NCBI RefSeq assembly: GCF_014207655.1
Contig: NZ_JACHHJ010000001.1
Coordinates: 806,001-870,000 of the forward strand
Length of the DNA stretch: 64,000 bases
Source: Geomicrobium halophilum
GTDB taxonomy: Bacteria; Bacillota; Bacilli; Bacillales; Marinococcaceae
Direction: 5' to 3'
Shown: positions 18,332-27,788 of the stretch, piece after piece
How the letters are laid out: every line of letters begins with the position of its first letter
Numbering within the stretch: position 1 is the first letter of the stretch
The notes under the pieces: generated by a model
What the model was told of the DNA's origin: nothing
The model's database searches: none
Seen by the model: the letters and a program-made list of their open reading frames with translations, nothing else
Translations under genes and position numbers: made by a program

Positions 18332-18408
18332 GGCGGTTGTGGCGAAGTGGTTAACGCACCGGATTGTGGTTCCGGCATTCGTGGGTTCAATTCCCATCAA
18401 CCGCCCCA
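18332..18408 (+). tRNA. tRNA-His (GUG)
   Basis: Cloverleaf with anticodon loop TTGTGGT (GTG). The extra G at -1 (18332) opposite C73, the identity mark of tRNA-His, is encoded, and the CCA end is encoded. Confidence 0.95.
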
Positions 18409-18411
18409 TAA

Positions 18412-18488
18412 GGACCCTTAGCTCAGTTGGTCAGAGCAGACGGCTCATAACCGTCCGGTCGTAGGTTCGAATCCTACAGGGTCCACCA
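18412..18488 (+). tRNA. tRNA with CAU anticodon, probably tRNA-Ile2 (lysidine)
   Basis: Cloverleaf with anticodon loop CTCATAA and encoded CCA. Acceptor stem GGACCCT/AGGGTCC has C4-G69 and C5-G68 pairs, the determinants recognised by TilS in known tRNA-Ile2, unlike the Met tRNA at 18238. Automatic tools may call it Met; Ile2 is my preferred reading. Confidence 0.8.
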
Positions 18489-18503
18489 TATCATCCGTTA
18501 TAA

Positions 18504-18527
18504 CGCACCCAATGGGGTGTTTTTTTA
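18504..18527 (+). terminator. Terminator of the tRNA cluster
   Basis: GCACCC AATG GGGTGT followed by seven T residues. The remaining stretch to sodA (18528-18816) shows an A/T-rich imperfect hairpin near 18564-18599 and no gene. Confidence 0.75.
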
Positions 18528-18816
18528 TATTATAATAATCTCTAATTATCGGATTGTCGCATAAAAAAACGATGGCTGTGCAGTAGAAACGTTTTTTCAA
18601 ACATCGTAAATGATGAGCTACAAGTATAGACAGATGGCAGATCCCCATATATCCTCGGAATTTACTATTCTTTTTTCAATAAAAATCTATATAAATTATA
18701 AAAAAGAGGTTTAAAGTCTATAACACGCGGGAACACCTAAACATAGAGAGGTTGATTACCTTTAAAAGCAGCATACAAATCCAATCAAAATTACACCCAC
18801 ATAGGAGGCGGTTTAT

Positions 18817-19425
18817 ATGGCTAACTATCAACTTCCTGATCTTCCATATCCAACAGATGCATTGGAACCACACATTGATGAGGAAACGATGAAAATCCAT
18901 CATGGCAAGCACCATAATACGTATGTAACAAAACTAAATGATGCGCTTTCTGGTCATGACAGTCTTGCAAAGCAAAGTGTTGAAGATCTCGTCACGAATT
19001 TAGAATCAGTACCTGAAGATATCCGTACCGCGGTTCGTAATAATGGCGGCGGTCACGCCAATCACTCGCTTTTTTGGCAAATTCTTAGTCCAGACGGTGG
19101 CGGAAAACCATCTGGTGATTTGCTTTCAGCGATTGAGAAGAAATGGGGAAGCTTTGACCAATTCCAGGAAGAATTTACAAACGCGGCACTTGGACGTTTC
19201 GGATCAGGATGGGCTTGGCTCGTCGTTAATAATGGTGATCTAGAGATCCAAGATACACTCAACCAAGATTCTCCACTCACAGAAGGAAAAACACCGGTTC
19301 TTGGCATTGATGTTTGGGAGCATGCTTACTATCTTAAATATCAAAACCGTCGTCCAGAATATGTAAAAGCATTCTGGAACGTCGTAAACTGGCCAGAAGT
19401 AGAAAGACGTTATAAAGAAGCGTAA
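18817..19425 (+). CDS. sodA: Manganese superoxide dismutase
   Basis: A 202-residue cytosolic SOD of the Fe/Mn family. The metal ligands are in place: His28 in [10 protein letters not shown], the His in [11 protein letters not shown], and Asp/His in [13 protein letters not shown]. Residues GGHANH and the C-terminal signature DVWEHAYY point to the Mn type. A TAGGAGG site precedes ATG 18817. The yqgC-sodA-yqgE-pbpA order is that of B. subtilis. Confidence 0.96.
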   Translation: MANYQLPDLPYPTDALEPHIDEETMKIHHGKHHNTYVTKLNDALSGHDSLAKQSVEDLVTNLESVPEDIRTAVRNNGGGHANHSLFWQILSPDGGGKPSGDLLSAIEKKWGSFDQFQEEFTNAALGRFGSGWAWLVVNNGDLEIQDTLNQDSPLTEGKTPVLGIDVWEHAYYLKYQNRRPEYVKAFWNVVNWPEVERRYKEA

Positions 19426-19433
19426 GAGATTTT

Positions 19434-19468
19434 ACCCTCAGAAGGATGCATCCTTCTGAGGGTTTTTT
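19434..19468 (+). terminator. Terminator after sodA
   Basis: A perfect 15-bp palindrome (ACCCTCAGAAGGATG and its complement) followed by six T residues. Confidence 0.9.
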
Positions 19469-19729
19469 AATGAATGCCCTCAAAGGACAGGGGTGCTTGC
19501 GTACTGCGCTAAAACTTTCATCCTTCGTGAAACGTTTATGGTTGCGAAGTGACAAACTACTCCGGCTATATTGTTCTCAAACAACTCGTTTCTTCTTTTT
19601 GTCCCCCTTCTTTAACCCCCTCTGTATAATCATCCATCTAAAAGGAATTTTTTTCTAAGGGAACGGATATTAACGAATAGAAGGAGAGTAATTGCACACG
19701 CTAATCCCAAGGCAAGGGTGGTGTGTGCG

Positions 19730-21013
19730 ATGTTATCTGCGTTGTTGAAGCGGTTATTGCCAGAGAATGTTGAGGCAACGAAGGACTTCAAGCTTTTATT
19801 ATTGATTGGTGGCTTATATGCGCTAAGTACGGCGCTTTCAAATACATTTGTTAATGTATACATATGGAAGCAATCCGGTGAGATCACAGCGATAGCCCTG
19901 TATCACCTGATCACCGTTCTCTTTCAACCACTCGCGTTCTTTTTTGCTGGTCGTCTTGTGAAGCGAATGGATCGAACAAGTGTGTTAAGAATTGGTGTTA
20001 TTTTGCTGGCACTTTTTTATTTTGCCGTACTTTTTGCCGGCGGGGATGTTGAAGATCTGCTGCTATTATTAGGGATGTTATTAGGGCTAGGTTTTGGTGT
20101 TTATTGGCTTGCTTTTAATGTACTTACTTTTGAAATCACATCTCCGACATCGCGAGATGCATTCAATGGTTATCTAGGTCTATTTACGTCTTTTGCCGGA
20201 ATGATTGGACCTTTGGCTGCCGGGGTTATTATTGCTTGGTTTCCAGGCTTTAGCGGCTATCAAACCATTTTTACAATTTCTCTATTGTTTTTTGCCGTCG
20301 CGGTCATACTGAGTTTCAAGTTTAAAAAAAGATCATCGTCAGGTATTTTTCGCATTAGTAAAGTATGGCAGCGCCGTCATGAAGATTTCGATTGGCGTCG
20401 AATCCTTTTTGCTCATTTTTTTCAAGGGTTACGAGAAGGTGTATTTACATTTGTGATTGTGTTATGGGTCTATACCACAACACAAAGTGAACTGGCTTTA
20501 GGGATGTATGGTCTGATTACGTCAGCGGTATCTTTTTGTTGTTATTTTATTGTTGGACGTTTTCTCCCTGTCCGCCTACGAAAACGGGTTATTCTTATTG
20601 GTTCTTTAATGTTGTATTTTGCTCTTTTCTTTATCGTTCCGGAGGCAAATTATTTACGACTGCTCTCCTATGGAATTGTTGTATCTGCCGCTTATCCGTT
20701 AATATTTGTTCCATTTGTATCCATGACCTACGATATTATTGGAAAAGCATACAAAGCAGCTTCTATGCGTGTGGAGTACTTAATTGTCAGGGAATGGTTT
20801 GTAAATGGAGGAAGGGCAGCATCAATTATCGGGTTTCTGATCGTGGTTCGCTTATTTGGAGATGAAAAAGGGATCCTCTTTACACTGTTAGTATTTGGGG
20901 CAGGTCATCTTTTCTTATATCTTGCGATACGAAATATTGAGCCTTCTGAAGGAAATCTTCCCGATGATGAATTTTCCAGTAAAAATCTAGATGAGCAGGA
21001 ACGTCAAACATAG
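19730..21013 (+). CDS. yqgE: MFS transporter (YqgE-like)
   Basis: A 427-residue major facilitator protein with about 12 membrane helices. The first half carries LSNTFVNVYIWKQSGEITAI and the second DFDWRRILFAHFFQGLREGV, as in YqgE. The substrate is unknown. ATG 19730 follows AAGGGTGG; GTG 19718 is an alternative. In the sodA-yqgE-pbpA gene order of Bacillus. The region 19469-19729 holds no gene; a leader with an imperfect GCACAC/GTGTGC hairpin (about 19693-19727) covers the start. Confidence 0.88.
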   Translation: MLSALLKRLLPENVEATKDFKLLLLIGGLYALSTALSNTFVNVYIWKQSGEITAIALYHLITVLFQPLAFFFAGRLVKRMDRTSVLRIGVILLALFYFAVLFAGGDVEDLLLLLGMLLGLGFGVYWLAFNVLTFEITSPTSRDAFNGYLGLFTSFAGMIGPLAAGVIIAWFPGFSGYQTIFTISLLFFAVAVILSFKFKKRSSSGIFRISKVWQRRHEDFDWRRILFAHFFQGLREGVFTFVIVLWVYTTTQSELALGMYGLITSAVSFCCYFIVGRFLPVRLRKRVILIGSLMLYFALFFIVPEANYLRLLSYGIVVSAAYPLIFVPFVSMTYDIIGKAYKAASMRVEYLIVREWFVNGGRAASIIGFLIVVRLFGDEKGILFTLLVFGAGHLFLYLAIRNIEPSEGNLPDDEFSSKNLDEQERQT

Positions 21014-21105
21014 TTTAAATTTTTGCTGTGTATTGTACAGAGGGCTATGCTACAATGAGATCGTATAGGAAGACTCACCGATTTCGTGGGGAGAGGAGAG
21101 ACCAT

Positions 21106-23160
21106 ATGGTGAGAGAAAAGCGGAAAAACCATATTCCGTTTCGTTTAAATGTGCTTTTTTTTGCTGTGTTTGCCCTGTTTTCTATATTGATTTTACGACT
21201 CGGTTTTATCCAAATCGTTGAGGGCGATGAATACGAAAGTATGTTAAATGATGAAGGCGAGCAAACGGCGACTGTTGATGCCCCCAGGGGATTAATGTTA
21301 GATCGGAATGGGAATACCGTCGTCGATAATGAGCTGCAATTATCGCTCACTTATACCAATCGTCCCGGTAATGAAGAAGAACGAATCGCTATTGCTGATC
21401 GTTTGTCCAGTTTTTTAGATATCACTGAAGACGATATTGACGATATTACTGAACGTGAATGGCAAGACTATTGGCTGCAAACGAGAGAAGATGAGGCTGA
21501 GCAGTTAGTTAGTGAACAAGAACAAGCTGAGTTGGAAGATGAGGAAGTTTACCAGTTGCAGCTTGATATGCTTTCACAAGATGAAATTATGGCTGATATG
21601 GACGAGGATGAAATGGAGGCAGTAGCCATTTGGACTGAAATGCTCAGTGGTTACAATTACTCTCCGAACCGTATTGCAGAGATCGAGGAGGAGACGGCTC
21701 ATGCGATTGGTGAGTTGTTACATGAATTACCAGGAACAGACATTATGCGTGATTCGGTTCGCTTTTACCCCTATGGTGAAAGCTTTTCGAGGTTTCTGGG
21801 TCAAACAGGTTCCATTCCTTCTGAAAATCTGGAGCAGTACATAGGCGAAGGATACGAACGGTCCGATACGATCGGAACTACTTTCTTGGAAAATGAATAT
21901 GAGGACGTGCTGCGTGGAGAAAAAGCCGAGATGACTACAGATGCAGACGGAAATGAAACGATGGACCCTGGAAAAAGGGGAAATGATCTCGTCTTAACGA
22001 TCGACATGGCTTTACAACAAGAATTGGACAGCATTATTCAGGGAGTCATCGATGGCGCAAGCGGGGATACATTTTTGGACGATCGAGAAGCTTATGTCGT
22101 CATGATGGAGCCAGATACGGGTGAAATTCTCTCGATGGCAAGCTATGGAGATCACCTTGGTACGGTAACAAACGCATTTGAGATCGGTTCAACAATAAAA
22201 CCTGCAACGGTACTCGCTGGTTATACCCATGATGTGATCGATCACGGAAGTACCTACAATGATCGGCCACTGACATTTCCGGGAGATGCTCGTTCGGTGT
22301 CTTCATGGCGTAATATGGGGACTGTGGATGACATCGATGCCATCAGGATGTCCTCGAACATTTATATGGCGGGAATTGCCATGGAAATGGCGGATTATGA
22401 GTATGGGGCAAGTGGCACGGACTGGTCAGGTGCCAGCACTGCTTATCGAATGTTGCGTAATCACTATCGTCAATTTGGGCTTGGTACGGAAACGGGTATT
22501 GATTTACCGTTTGAAATGACGGGAATCGAAGGAACTGAGAATCCCGAAAACCTTCTCTTTATGAGTTTTGGGCAGTTTGATACGTATACACCGCTGCAGA
22601 TGGCGCAATATACAGCGACATTGGCCAACGATGGCGATCGTATAAAACCGAAGCTTGTGAAGGAAATTCGTGAACCGGCGACAGGCAGTGAAGAGACAGG
22701 GGCTGTCGTTCGTCAATTTACCCCTGAAGTCTTAAATTCAGTGAATAATACGACTGCGGATTTTGACCGTATGCACGAGGGAATGCGGCAAGTGATGCAA
22801 ACGCCAGGGTCGAACGGAACTGGCGGGACTGCTTACAGTGATTTTAGTGGAGCTGATTATTCTCCAGCAGGGAAAACGGGTACGGCTCAGGTGACAGTTA
22901 ACGGGCAGAACGGAAACAATCAGGCAATGATTGCATATGCCCCCCATGATGATCCGGAGGTGGCTATTGCCGTGATTGTGCCTAATCTCTCCACGGGTGA
23001 TAATGCTTCAGGACTTGCAAATAACATTACGCGCCAATCCCTTGATGCATATTTCGAAATGCAAGAAGGTCAGCCTGAACCTGAGGAAGTCAAAGATGAA
23101 GATGAAATGTATCAAGATCAGCAGGGGGATGAGGAAGAAGAAATCGATATGGAAGGATAA
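21106..23160 (+). CDS. pbpA: Class B penicillin-binding protein (PBP2A-like)
   Basis: A 684-residue transpeptidase that cross-links peptidoglycan. One membrane anchor (about residues 10-32), a dimerisation domain (60-290) and the transpeptidase domain follow. Catalytic motifs: Ser362-T-I-K365, Ser416-S-N418 and Lys590-T-G-T. The location after yqgE matches pbpA, the elongation PBP of B. subtilis. The protein is unusually acidic, with a Glu/Asp-rich insertion near residues 105-175 and an acidic tail, which fits extracellular salt adaptation (inference). ATG 21106 follows GAGGAGAG. Confidence 0.92.
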   Translation: MVREKRKNHIPFRLNVLFFAVFALFSILILRLGFIQIVEGDEYESMLNDEGEQTATVDAPRGLMLDRNGNTVVDNELQLSLTYTNRPGNEEERIAIADRLSSFLDITEDDIDDITEREWQDYWLQTREDEAEQLVSEQEQAELEDEEVYQLQLDMLSQDEIMADMDEDEMEAVAIWTEMLSGYNYSPNRIAEIEEETAHAIGELLHELPGTDIMRDSVRFYPYGESFSRFLGQTGSIPSENLEQYIGEGYERSDTIGTTFLENEYEDVLRGEKAEMTTDADGNETMDPGKRGNDLVLTIDMALQQELDSIIQGVIDGASGDTFLDDREAYVVMMEPDTGEILSMASYGDHLGTVTNAFEIGSTIKPATVLAGYTHDVIDHGSTYNDRPLTFPGDARSVSSWRNMGTVDDIDAIRMSSNIYMAGIAMEMADYEYGASGTDWSGASTAYRMLRNHYRQFGLGTETGIDLPFEMTGIEGTENPENLLFMSFGQFDTYTPLQMAQYTATLANDGDRIKPKLVKEIREPATGSEETGAVVRQFTPEVLNSVNNTTADFDRMHEGMRQVMQTPGSNGTGGTAYSDFSGADYSPAGKTGTAQVTVNGQNGNNQAMIAYAPHDDPEVAIAVIVPNLSTGDNASGLANNITRQSLDAYFEMQEGQPEPEEVKDEDEMYQDQQGDEEEEIDMEG

Positions 23161-23284
23161 AAGACACGATCAAGTCATTTGCCCTTCCCTAGAATTTGGA
23201 TAAACCCCGGGATCTGTATTGATTTATACTCATAAATCTGTTAGTATAATCAGGTATGATTGCTCATGAAGAGGAGGGATAGCT

Positions 23285-23434
23285 ATGCGCGTTCAAGTAA
23301 CACTAGCGTGTACGGAGACTGGAGACCGAAACTATATTACATCTAAAAATAAACGGACGCATCCCGAACGGATGGAATTGAACAAGTTTTGCCCAAGGCT
23401 TAACCGCTATACGCTTCATCGTGAAACGAAGTAA
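23285..23434 (+). CDS. rpmG: 50S ribosomal protein L33 (zinc-ligand-depleted form)
   Basis: A 49-residue bL33: [20 protein letters not shown] ... [20 protein letters not shown] then TLHRETK. Of the four zinc-binding cysteines of the C+ form, only one of each pair remains (ACTET instead of CxxC; CPRL instead of CPxC), so it should not bind zinc, an intermediate on the way to the C- form. A GAGGAGGGATAG ribosome site precedes it. Zinc-independent L33 variants release or save zinc under Zur control in Bacillus (family knowledge); no Zur box is visible here. Confidence 0.92.
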   Translation: MRVQVTLACTETGDRNYITSKNKRTHPERMELNKFCPRLNRYTLHRETK

Positions 23435-23466
23435 GCAGCCGGATCATCCAGCTGCTTCTTTTTTAT
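23431..23466 (+). terminator. Terminator after rpmG
   Basis: AAGCAGC ... GCTGCTT hairpin overlapping the stop codon, followed by six T residues. Confidence 0.8.
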
Positions 23467-23540
23467 CAGCAAATCGCAGGCTTGAGATACTTCAGAAAAT
23501 CTAGTAAGTGTTACCGATAGCGGAATGGGGGGAGGCGGCG

Positions 23541-24092
23541 ATGAGAAAGAAAAAGGAGATTCGAACGTATATAGGTCAACATTTCCAAACGATGACTAGT
23601 GACGAAAGAGAGAAACGCGGCCGTTTATTACATGAGGAGTTATATAGTGATAAAATCTGGAAAGACGCAGGTGTGATCGCAACCACGATTGATACATACC
23701 GAGAAGTCCCTACACGAGACTTGATCGAAAGGGCATGGGCGGAGAATAAGCAAGTGGTCATACCAAAAACAGAAGTAAAATCCCATGCACTTATGTTTTA
23801 TTCACTCTCTTCTTTTTCGAAACTGAAACAGATGGGTCATGGCCTTTTGGAGCCAGATCCAGCACGATGCGCGTTTGTGCCCGAGGATGAACTTGATCTC
23901 GTTATTGTACCAGGAGTTGCCTTTAACGTTGCTGGGTATAGAATTGGGTTTGGCGGGGGCTATTATGACCGCTTTCTCGGTTGCTACAAAGGGCCAACTG
24001 TTTCTTTTGCGTTTTCCTTTCAAATGTTTTCACGCCTTCCCATTGAAAGCCACGACATTCCAGTTCAGCGAATCGTTGCGGAGAACCCATAA
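23541..24092 (+). CDS. yqgN: 5-formyltetrahydrofolate cyclo-ligase
   Basis: A 183-residue 5-FTHF cyclo-ligase (MTHFS), which uses ATP to convert 5-formyl-THF to 5,10-methenyl-THF. The signature GFGGGYYDRFL and the substrate loop DLVIVPGVAFNVAGYRIG are present. ATG 23541 follows GGGGGGAGG. The stop codon abuts the next gene (TAAATG). Location after rpmG and before gluP is as in B. subtilis. Confidence 0.93.
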   Translation: MRKKKEIRTYIGQHFQTMTSDEREKRGRLLHEELYSDKIWKDAGVIATTIDTYREVPTRDLIERAWAENKQVVIPKTEVKSHALMFYSLSSFSKLKQMGHGLLEPDPARCAFVPEDELDLVIVPGVAFNVAGYRIGFGGGYYDRFLGCYKGPTVSFAFSFQMFSRLPIESHDIPVQRIVAENP

Positions 24093-24854
24093 ATGACTAC
24101 CTTCTTAACAGTACTTGTTGCAACCGTGGCATATCTCGGTTATCGCTTACAGTCATTATCTGTCGGGGGAGCGATCACAGCTTTTGTTGTTGGTGTAGGA
24201 ATTTTAATCTCCTTTGGTTATGAAGGTTTACTAGTTCTAGCCATATTTTTTGTAAGCAGCACGTTGCTCGGGCGAGTGCCAACTCGGAAGTTTAAACGGG
24301 AACATGAGGTCCGTACAGTTGGACAGGTGTTTGCAAATGGAGGAGTGGCCACACTAGCTGCTTTATCTTCTCTTTTATTTGTTGATGATGAGCTCGCCAT
24401 GATCCTTTTTATTAGTGCATTTGCCGCTGCGAATAGTGATACTTGGGCAACTGAAGGCGGCAGGCGTTGGGGAGGAAGACCGTATCATCTAAGAAAGCGC
24501 GGTCGTGCATCGATAGGCAGATCTGGTGCAATTACTGTTGTAGGAACGCTTTTCAGCTTTGTGGGGAGTGCATTAATCGCGTTAAGTGGTAGTATACTCA
24601 TGTTAGACGGAGAATGGGCATTATTAATGACTCTTGCTGGGTTTACAGGCGCACTGGCAGATACCTTGATTGGCGCTTTTATTCAGGAAGAGCGTAAGTG
24701 CATTCATTGTCAGTCGATGACAGAAGAAAAGCGGCATTGCGGCAGCAAAACGAAAATCTCGCGAGGGGTGCTAGGAATCGATAATAATATCGTGAATACG
24801 GTAAGCACGATGGTAGCTCCTTTGCTTTCTCTTTTTATTTTCCTTCTCGTATAG
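24093..24854 (+). CDS. DUF92 membrane protein (VTE6-like)
   Basis: A 253-residue protein with about six membrane helices of the DUF92/TMEM19 family. Conserved stretch: FAAANSDTWATEGGRRWGGR and KISRGVLGIDNNIVN. Eukaryotic and cyanobacterial relatives (VTE6) phosphorylate phytyl phosphate; a polyprenyl-phosphate kinase role is possible but not shown for Bacillus. It has CIHC and CGS cysteines in a loop between helices. It begins directly at the yqgN stop, so the two are co-transcribed. Confidence 0.8.
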   Translation: MTTFLTVLVATVAYLGYRLQSLSVGGAITAFVVGVGILISFGYEGLLVLAIFFVSSTLLGRVPTRKFKREHEVRTVGQVFANGGVATLAALSSLLFVDDELAMILFISAFAAANSDTWATEGGRRWGGRPYHLRKRGRASIGRSGAITVVGTLFSFVGSALIALSGSILMLDGEWALLMTLAGFTGALADTLIGAFIQEERKCIHCQSMTEEKRHCGSKTKISRGVLGIDNNIVNTVSTMVAPLLSLFIFLLV

Positions 24855-24901
24855 CGGCTGAACCTTTCAGCCAAGCTAAGAAAAAACGGGAGGGATTTAT
24901 T

Positions 24902-25087
24902 GTGCAAAAAATATTTATGTGGATCATCATTACCCTGTTTACTCTGCTTATGTATCGTTATCGCCGTTATTTCCTGCGTCTATTTCTGAAGAATAAAACA
25001 AGCCGTCGCGTATTAATAAAAACTGTGATGGAGATCCCGCCATTAAGGCGAAGATTTTTAAGGCGTTATTCCCCTTTTGCGATGTAA
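24902..25087 (+). CDS. Small basic membrane protein (yqgO position)
   Basis: A 61-residue protein with one N-terminal membrane helix (IFMWIIITLFTLLMY) followed by an Arg/Lys-rich cytoplasmic tail (RYRRYFLRLFLKNKTSRRVL). The start is GTG 24902 after CGGGAGGG. It occupies the place of yqgO in B. subtilis. Function is unknown; the positive tail could contact lipids or nucleic acid. Confidence 0.65.
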   Translation: MQKIFMWIIITLFTLLMYRYRRYFLRLFLKNKTSRRVLIKTVMEIPPLRRRFLRRYSPFAM

Positions 25088-25215
25088 ACGTATAAGTGAT
25101 AATGATTTGGCCATCGGTAAGACCGAATTATTCGCATTTCATCACCCTTGTCGATTATCATAGAGAGTAGAAATCCTCTTGGCCGATGGCCACATGAAAA
25201 GGGAAAATCAAAAGG

Positions 25216-26793
25216 ATGAAATCGATGGAAGTTAGGGACCAGGACGTGCTGTTCTGGGAACTCGCCCATCATCTTGTGGTGGGAAACGAGTTCCGTGCAG
25301 CTCACGTCAGTAAAGATCGAAAACAACTATGGCTTGAAAAGGAAACAGATAACGAACAAATCATCATCTCTCTATCTAAAATTGATATGGCTTGGAGTCG
25401 TGGTCTTGAAAATTATATTCAAGAAAACGCCCGTCAGTTTCAATCATTTAAACGTTCGTTTACCCGTAAAGATGTTGTCTATCACAATCTGTATATTACT
25501 TCGCTGGCCCCCGTGGACGACTGGAAAAAAAAGACTGGGGAGATCATTTATACAGATGCTGCCAAGCGTAGGCCCATGCATACATGGTTGTTTGCGGCCG
25601 CCATTGGAGCCCATAAGAGTGATGATATCGTCAGATTTTTAGGTTTGTTGGGTGCAGAGGCAAATTGGCCGAGCAAAGAAGAGATGCTCATTGAGGATGA
25701 AGATTTGCGCGCACAAAAAATGACGAGGCAACGGCAGGCAGTTATAAAAAAGATTGAGGACGAACAGGAAGAAGCTATTAAGGTTTTTACATACGGAAAA
25801 CCTCGATTTACCATAGCTTTACTTGCTTCGATTTTAATTATTTTTGCCCTGATCGAAATGACAGCAAGTACAACGGATGTATTAGCACTGATTGATTTTG
25901 GAGCGAAATATAATCCAGCGATTGATGAGGGCGAATGGTGGCGCATCATTACTTCTATGTTTTTGCACATAGGGTTGTTGCATTTATTAATGAATTCTAT
26001 GGCGTTATTCTTTTTAGGGATGGCTGTAGAACGGATCTTCGGAACATCAAGATTTATTTGGATCTATTTAATTGCTGGAATTGTGGGCTCTACTGCAAGC
26101 TATGCTTTTACCGATCAAGTTTCAGCGGGAGCCTCAGGCGCAATCTTTGGCTGTTTCGGTGCTTTGGTTTACTTTGGAGTGATTCGCCGCCGACTTTTTT
26201 TCCGGACCATTGGGAAAAGTGTAATTGTGATTCTTGTGATTAACATTATTTTTGGGACGGTCGTTCCGATGGTGGATAACGGGGCCCATATGGGAGGACT
26301 GGTTGGTGGATTTCTAGCTGCTGCTACAGTAGGAATGCCGGGCCACAAATTCAAGATCAGGCAAACAAGTATTGTTGTTGCTATTGCCGCTTTAATTGCA
26401 GGTCTATATGGTTACGGATATTACGGAGAAAGTATGGGTGGGGCATCACAGCCACTCGTAGAAATTCAACTGAGCCAGGAGTTTTTGGAAGAAGATGAGT
26501 ATGATGAAGCTTACCAAACGATGGCTGAGGTGATCGATGATACCGATATGCCCGAGGCCTATTTTATGATTGGGACAGCCGAGTTAGGTCGTGAAAACTA
26601 TGAGGAAGCCGAGGGTTATTTTCTAGAAGCGATAGAAGAGAATCCAGATTTCCACGAAGCTTCTTATAATCTCGCGCTTGTCTACGCCGAGATGGGTGAA
26701 GAAGAACAAGCATATGAATACGCGGAACGAGCTGCAGAGCTCGATCCAGAGAATGAACAGTACGAGGAATTACTGGAAAATCTAAGTGAATGA
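25216..26793 (+). CDS. gluP: Rhomboid intramembrane serine protease GluP with TPR tail
   Basis: A 525-residue protein. A cytosolic N-terminal domain (about 1-190), seven membrane helices with the rhomboid catalytic Ser in GASGAIFGCFGALVYFG and His in NGAHMGGLVGGFLA, and C-terminal TPR repeats (residues 415-520, YFMIGTAELGRENYEEAEGY and the following unit). B. subtilis GluP (YqgP) cleaves the magnesium transporter MgtE under manganese stress with FtsH. ATG 25225 is an alternative start. mntR, the manganese regulator, is at 52.7 kb. Confidence 0.93.
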   Translation: MKSMEVRDQDVLFWELAHHLVVGNEFRAAHVSKDRKQLWLEKETDNEQIIISLSKIDMAWSRGLENYIQENARQFQSFKRSFTRKDVVYHNLYITSLAPVDDWKKKTGEIIYTDAAKRRPMHTWLFAAAIGAHKSDDIVRFLGLLGAEANWPSKEEMLIEDEDLRAQKMTRQRQAVIKKIEDEQEEAIKVFTYGKPRFTIALLASILIIFALIEMTASTTDVLALIDFGAKYNPAIDEGEWWRIITSMFLHIGLLHLLMNSMALFFLGMAVERIFGTSRFIWIYLIAGIVGSTASYAFTDQVSAGASGAIFGCFGALVYFGVIRRRLFFRTIGKSVIVILVINIIFGTVVPMVDNGAHMGGLVGGFLAAATVGMPGHKFKIRQTSIVVAIAALIAGLYGYGYYGESMGGASQPLVEIQLSQEFLEEDEYDEAYQTMAEVIDDTDMPEAYFMIGTAELGRENYEEAEGYFLEAIEENPDFHEASYNLALVYAEMGEEEQAYEYAERAAELDPENEQYEELLENLSE

Positions 26794-26802
26794 TAAGCGT
26801 AT

Positions 26803-26830
26803 TGCCGCCTTGATAATGATCAAGGCGGTG
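26803..26830 (+). terminator. Hairpin after gluP
   Basis: CCGCCTTGA and TCAAGGCGG form a 9-bp hairpin 12 bases after gluP, but no T run follows, so termination would be weak. The stretch 26831-27051 has no gene I can support. Confidence 0.4.
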
Positions 26831-27051
26831 AACTGTGAGCAAAAAACCTATCTAAAAGCGTTTGTTTGTTCCCGTACATGTATCGAATGTTACAATTCTT
26901 CTGGCCTTACTTTTTTCTTTATTTTGAAAATAATTTCCTTAAAACCGGTAGCAGGAAGAGTAGCATTTTTCGGTGGTTCATGGACAGCCCTTAAATTGCA
27001 TACGTTTCTTGTAAGGTTGTACCGAACGTAAAAAATAAAGGTGGGGACAAT

Positions 27052-27543
27052 ATGCTTTCTGCATTCGCCATTGCGGTAGCCATTGGGGCACTTTTGTTTC
27101 ACCAACGTGTTGTTGATCTGGAGAAGTGGATGCTGCTTTTTGCTGTGCTTTTTGCAGCGGTGGGGTATTTAGGGTTTGCCGTCAGCAATGGTCATTTGAA
27201 TTTCGTAGCAGATGGGTGGATTCAAGGATTCTGGTTTACGAGTACAGTTGCGTTCATCGCTGTGGCCATTCTGTCATATCATCCATTTTATGGTTTTTTT
27301 GGTCGCCGGGATATACGAATTTGGGTAAGCATCATCGTGATGTTTTTTTTGACCGGAGCTCTTGTAAATATATGGATATCTATCGTGTTTACCTATTTAA
27401 TTCTCGTTGTCGCTTTTGTTGCCGGTTTGTTCATTGGATTTTTAGTCCAAAGCTATTTATTTTCCTATTGTTCACGATTCCAATGGCTGCCCTACGTACC
27501 ATTATTATTTCTCGTTTTCGCCTCGACAGGAAAGTTGCTATAA
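27052..27543 (+). CDS. Unknown membrane protein
   Basis: A 163-residue hydrophobic protein with five predicted membrane helices and few polar residues; I recognise no family. An AAAGGTGGGGAC ribosome site precedes ATG 27052, and the next gene yqgQ starts 10 bases after its stop, which suggests one operon. In B. subtilis gluP, yqgQ and glcK are contiguous, so this gene is an insertion relative to that order. Confidence 0.65.
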   Translation: MLSAFAIAVAIGALLFHQRVVDLEKWMLLFAVLFAAVGYLGFAVSNGHLNFVADGWIQGFWFTSTVAFIAVAILSYHPFYGFFGRRDIRIWVSIIVMFFLTGALVNIWISIVFTYLILVVAFVAGLFIGFLVQSYLFSYCSRFQWLPYVPLLFLVFASTGKLL

Positions 27544-27552
27544 TAGTAGAGT

Positions 27553-27753
27553 ATGAATATTAAAAGTGTGCATGACGTGCGTCAGCTGTTGTTACGGTTT
27601 CACTCGGTGATTTACACGCAAGATCGTTTGACTGATTTGATTTTGATGGAAGACGAATTATCCATGTTACAGCAATCAGGGTTGCTGGAGAGGGAGGATT
27701 ATTACGCTTGTAAACGGATTTTACAAGTGGAGCAACGGAAATTAGAGAAATAA
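27553..27753 (+). CDS. yqgQ: YqgQ (DUF910) small protein
   Basis: A 66-residue helical protein of the DUF910 family (VHDVRQLLLRFHSVIYTQDR ... EREDYYACKRILQVEQRKL). It precedes glcK as in most Bacillaceae. B. subtilis YqgQ has a known fold, a three-helix bundle proposed to bind single-stranded nucleic acid; function is unproven. Confidence 0.88.
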   Translation: MNIKSVHDVRQLLLRFHSVIYTQDRLTDLILMEDELSMLQQSGLLEREDYYACKRILQVEQRKLEK

Positions 27754-27788
27754 TAGACGTACAGAAAAGTTTTGAGGGGGGTTTAGGA

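Noticed and set aside
19694-19745. Short leader peptide before yqgE (TTG 19694)
   Set aside because: The 16-codon frame overlaps the true start and has no conserved pattern; only the hairpin is notable.
20536-20865. 109-codon frame inside yqgE
   Set aside because: It overlaps the MFS gene in another frame, has no ribosome site, and shows no homology I recognise.
26786-27031. 81-codon open frame after gluP
   Set aside because: It has no ribosome site, overlaps the gluP end and the hairpin, and its composition is unlike neighbouring genes.
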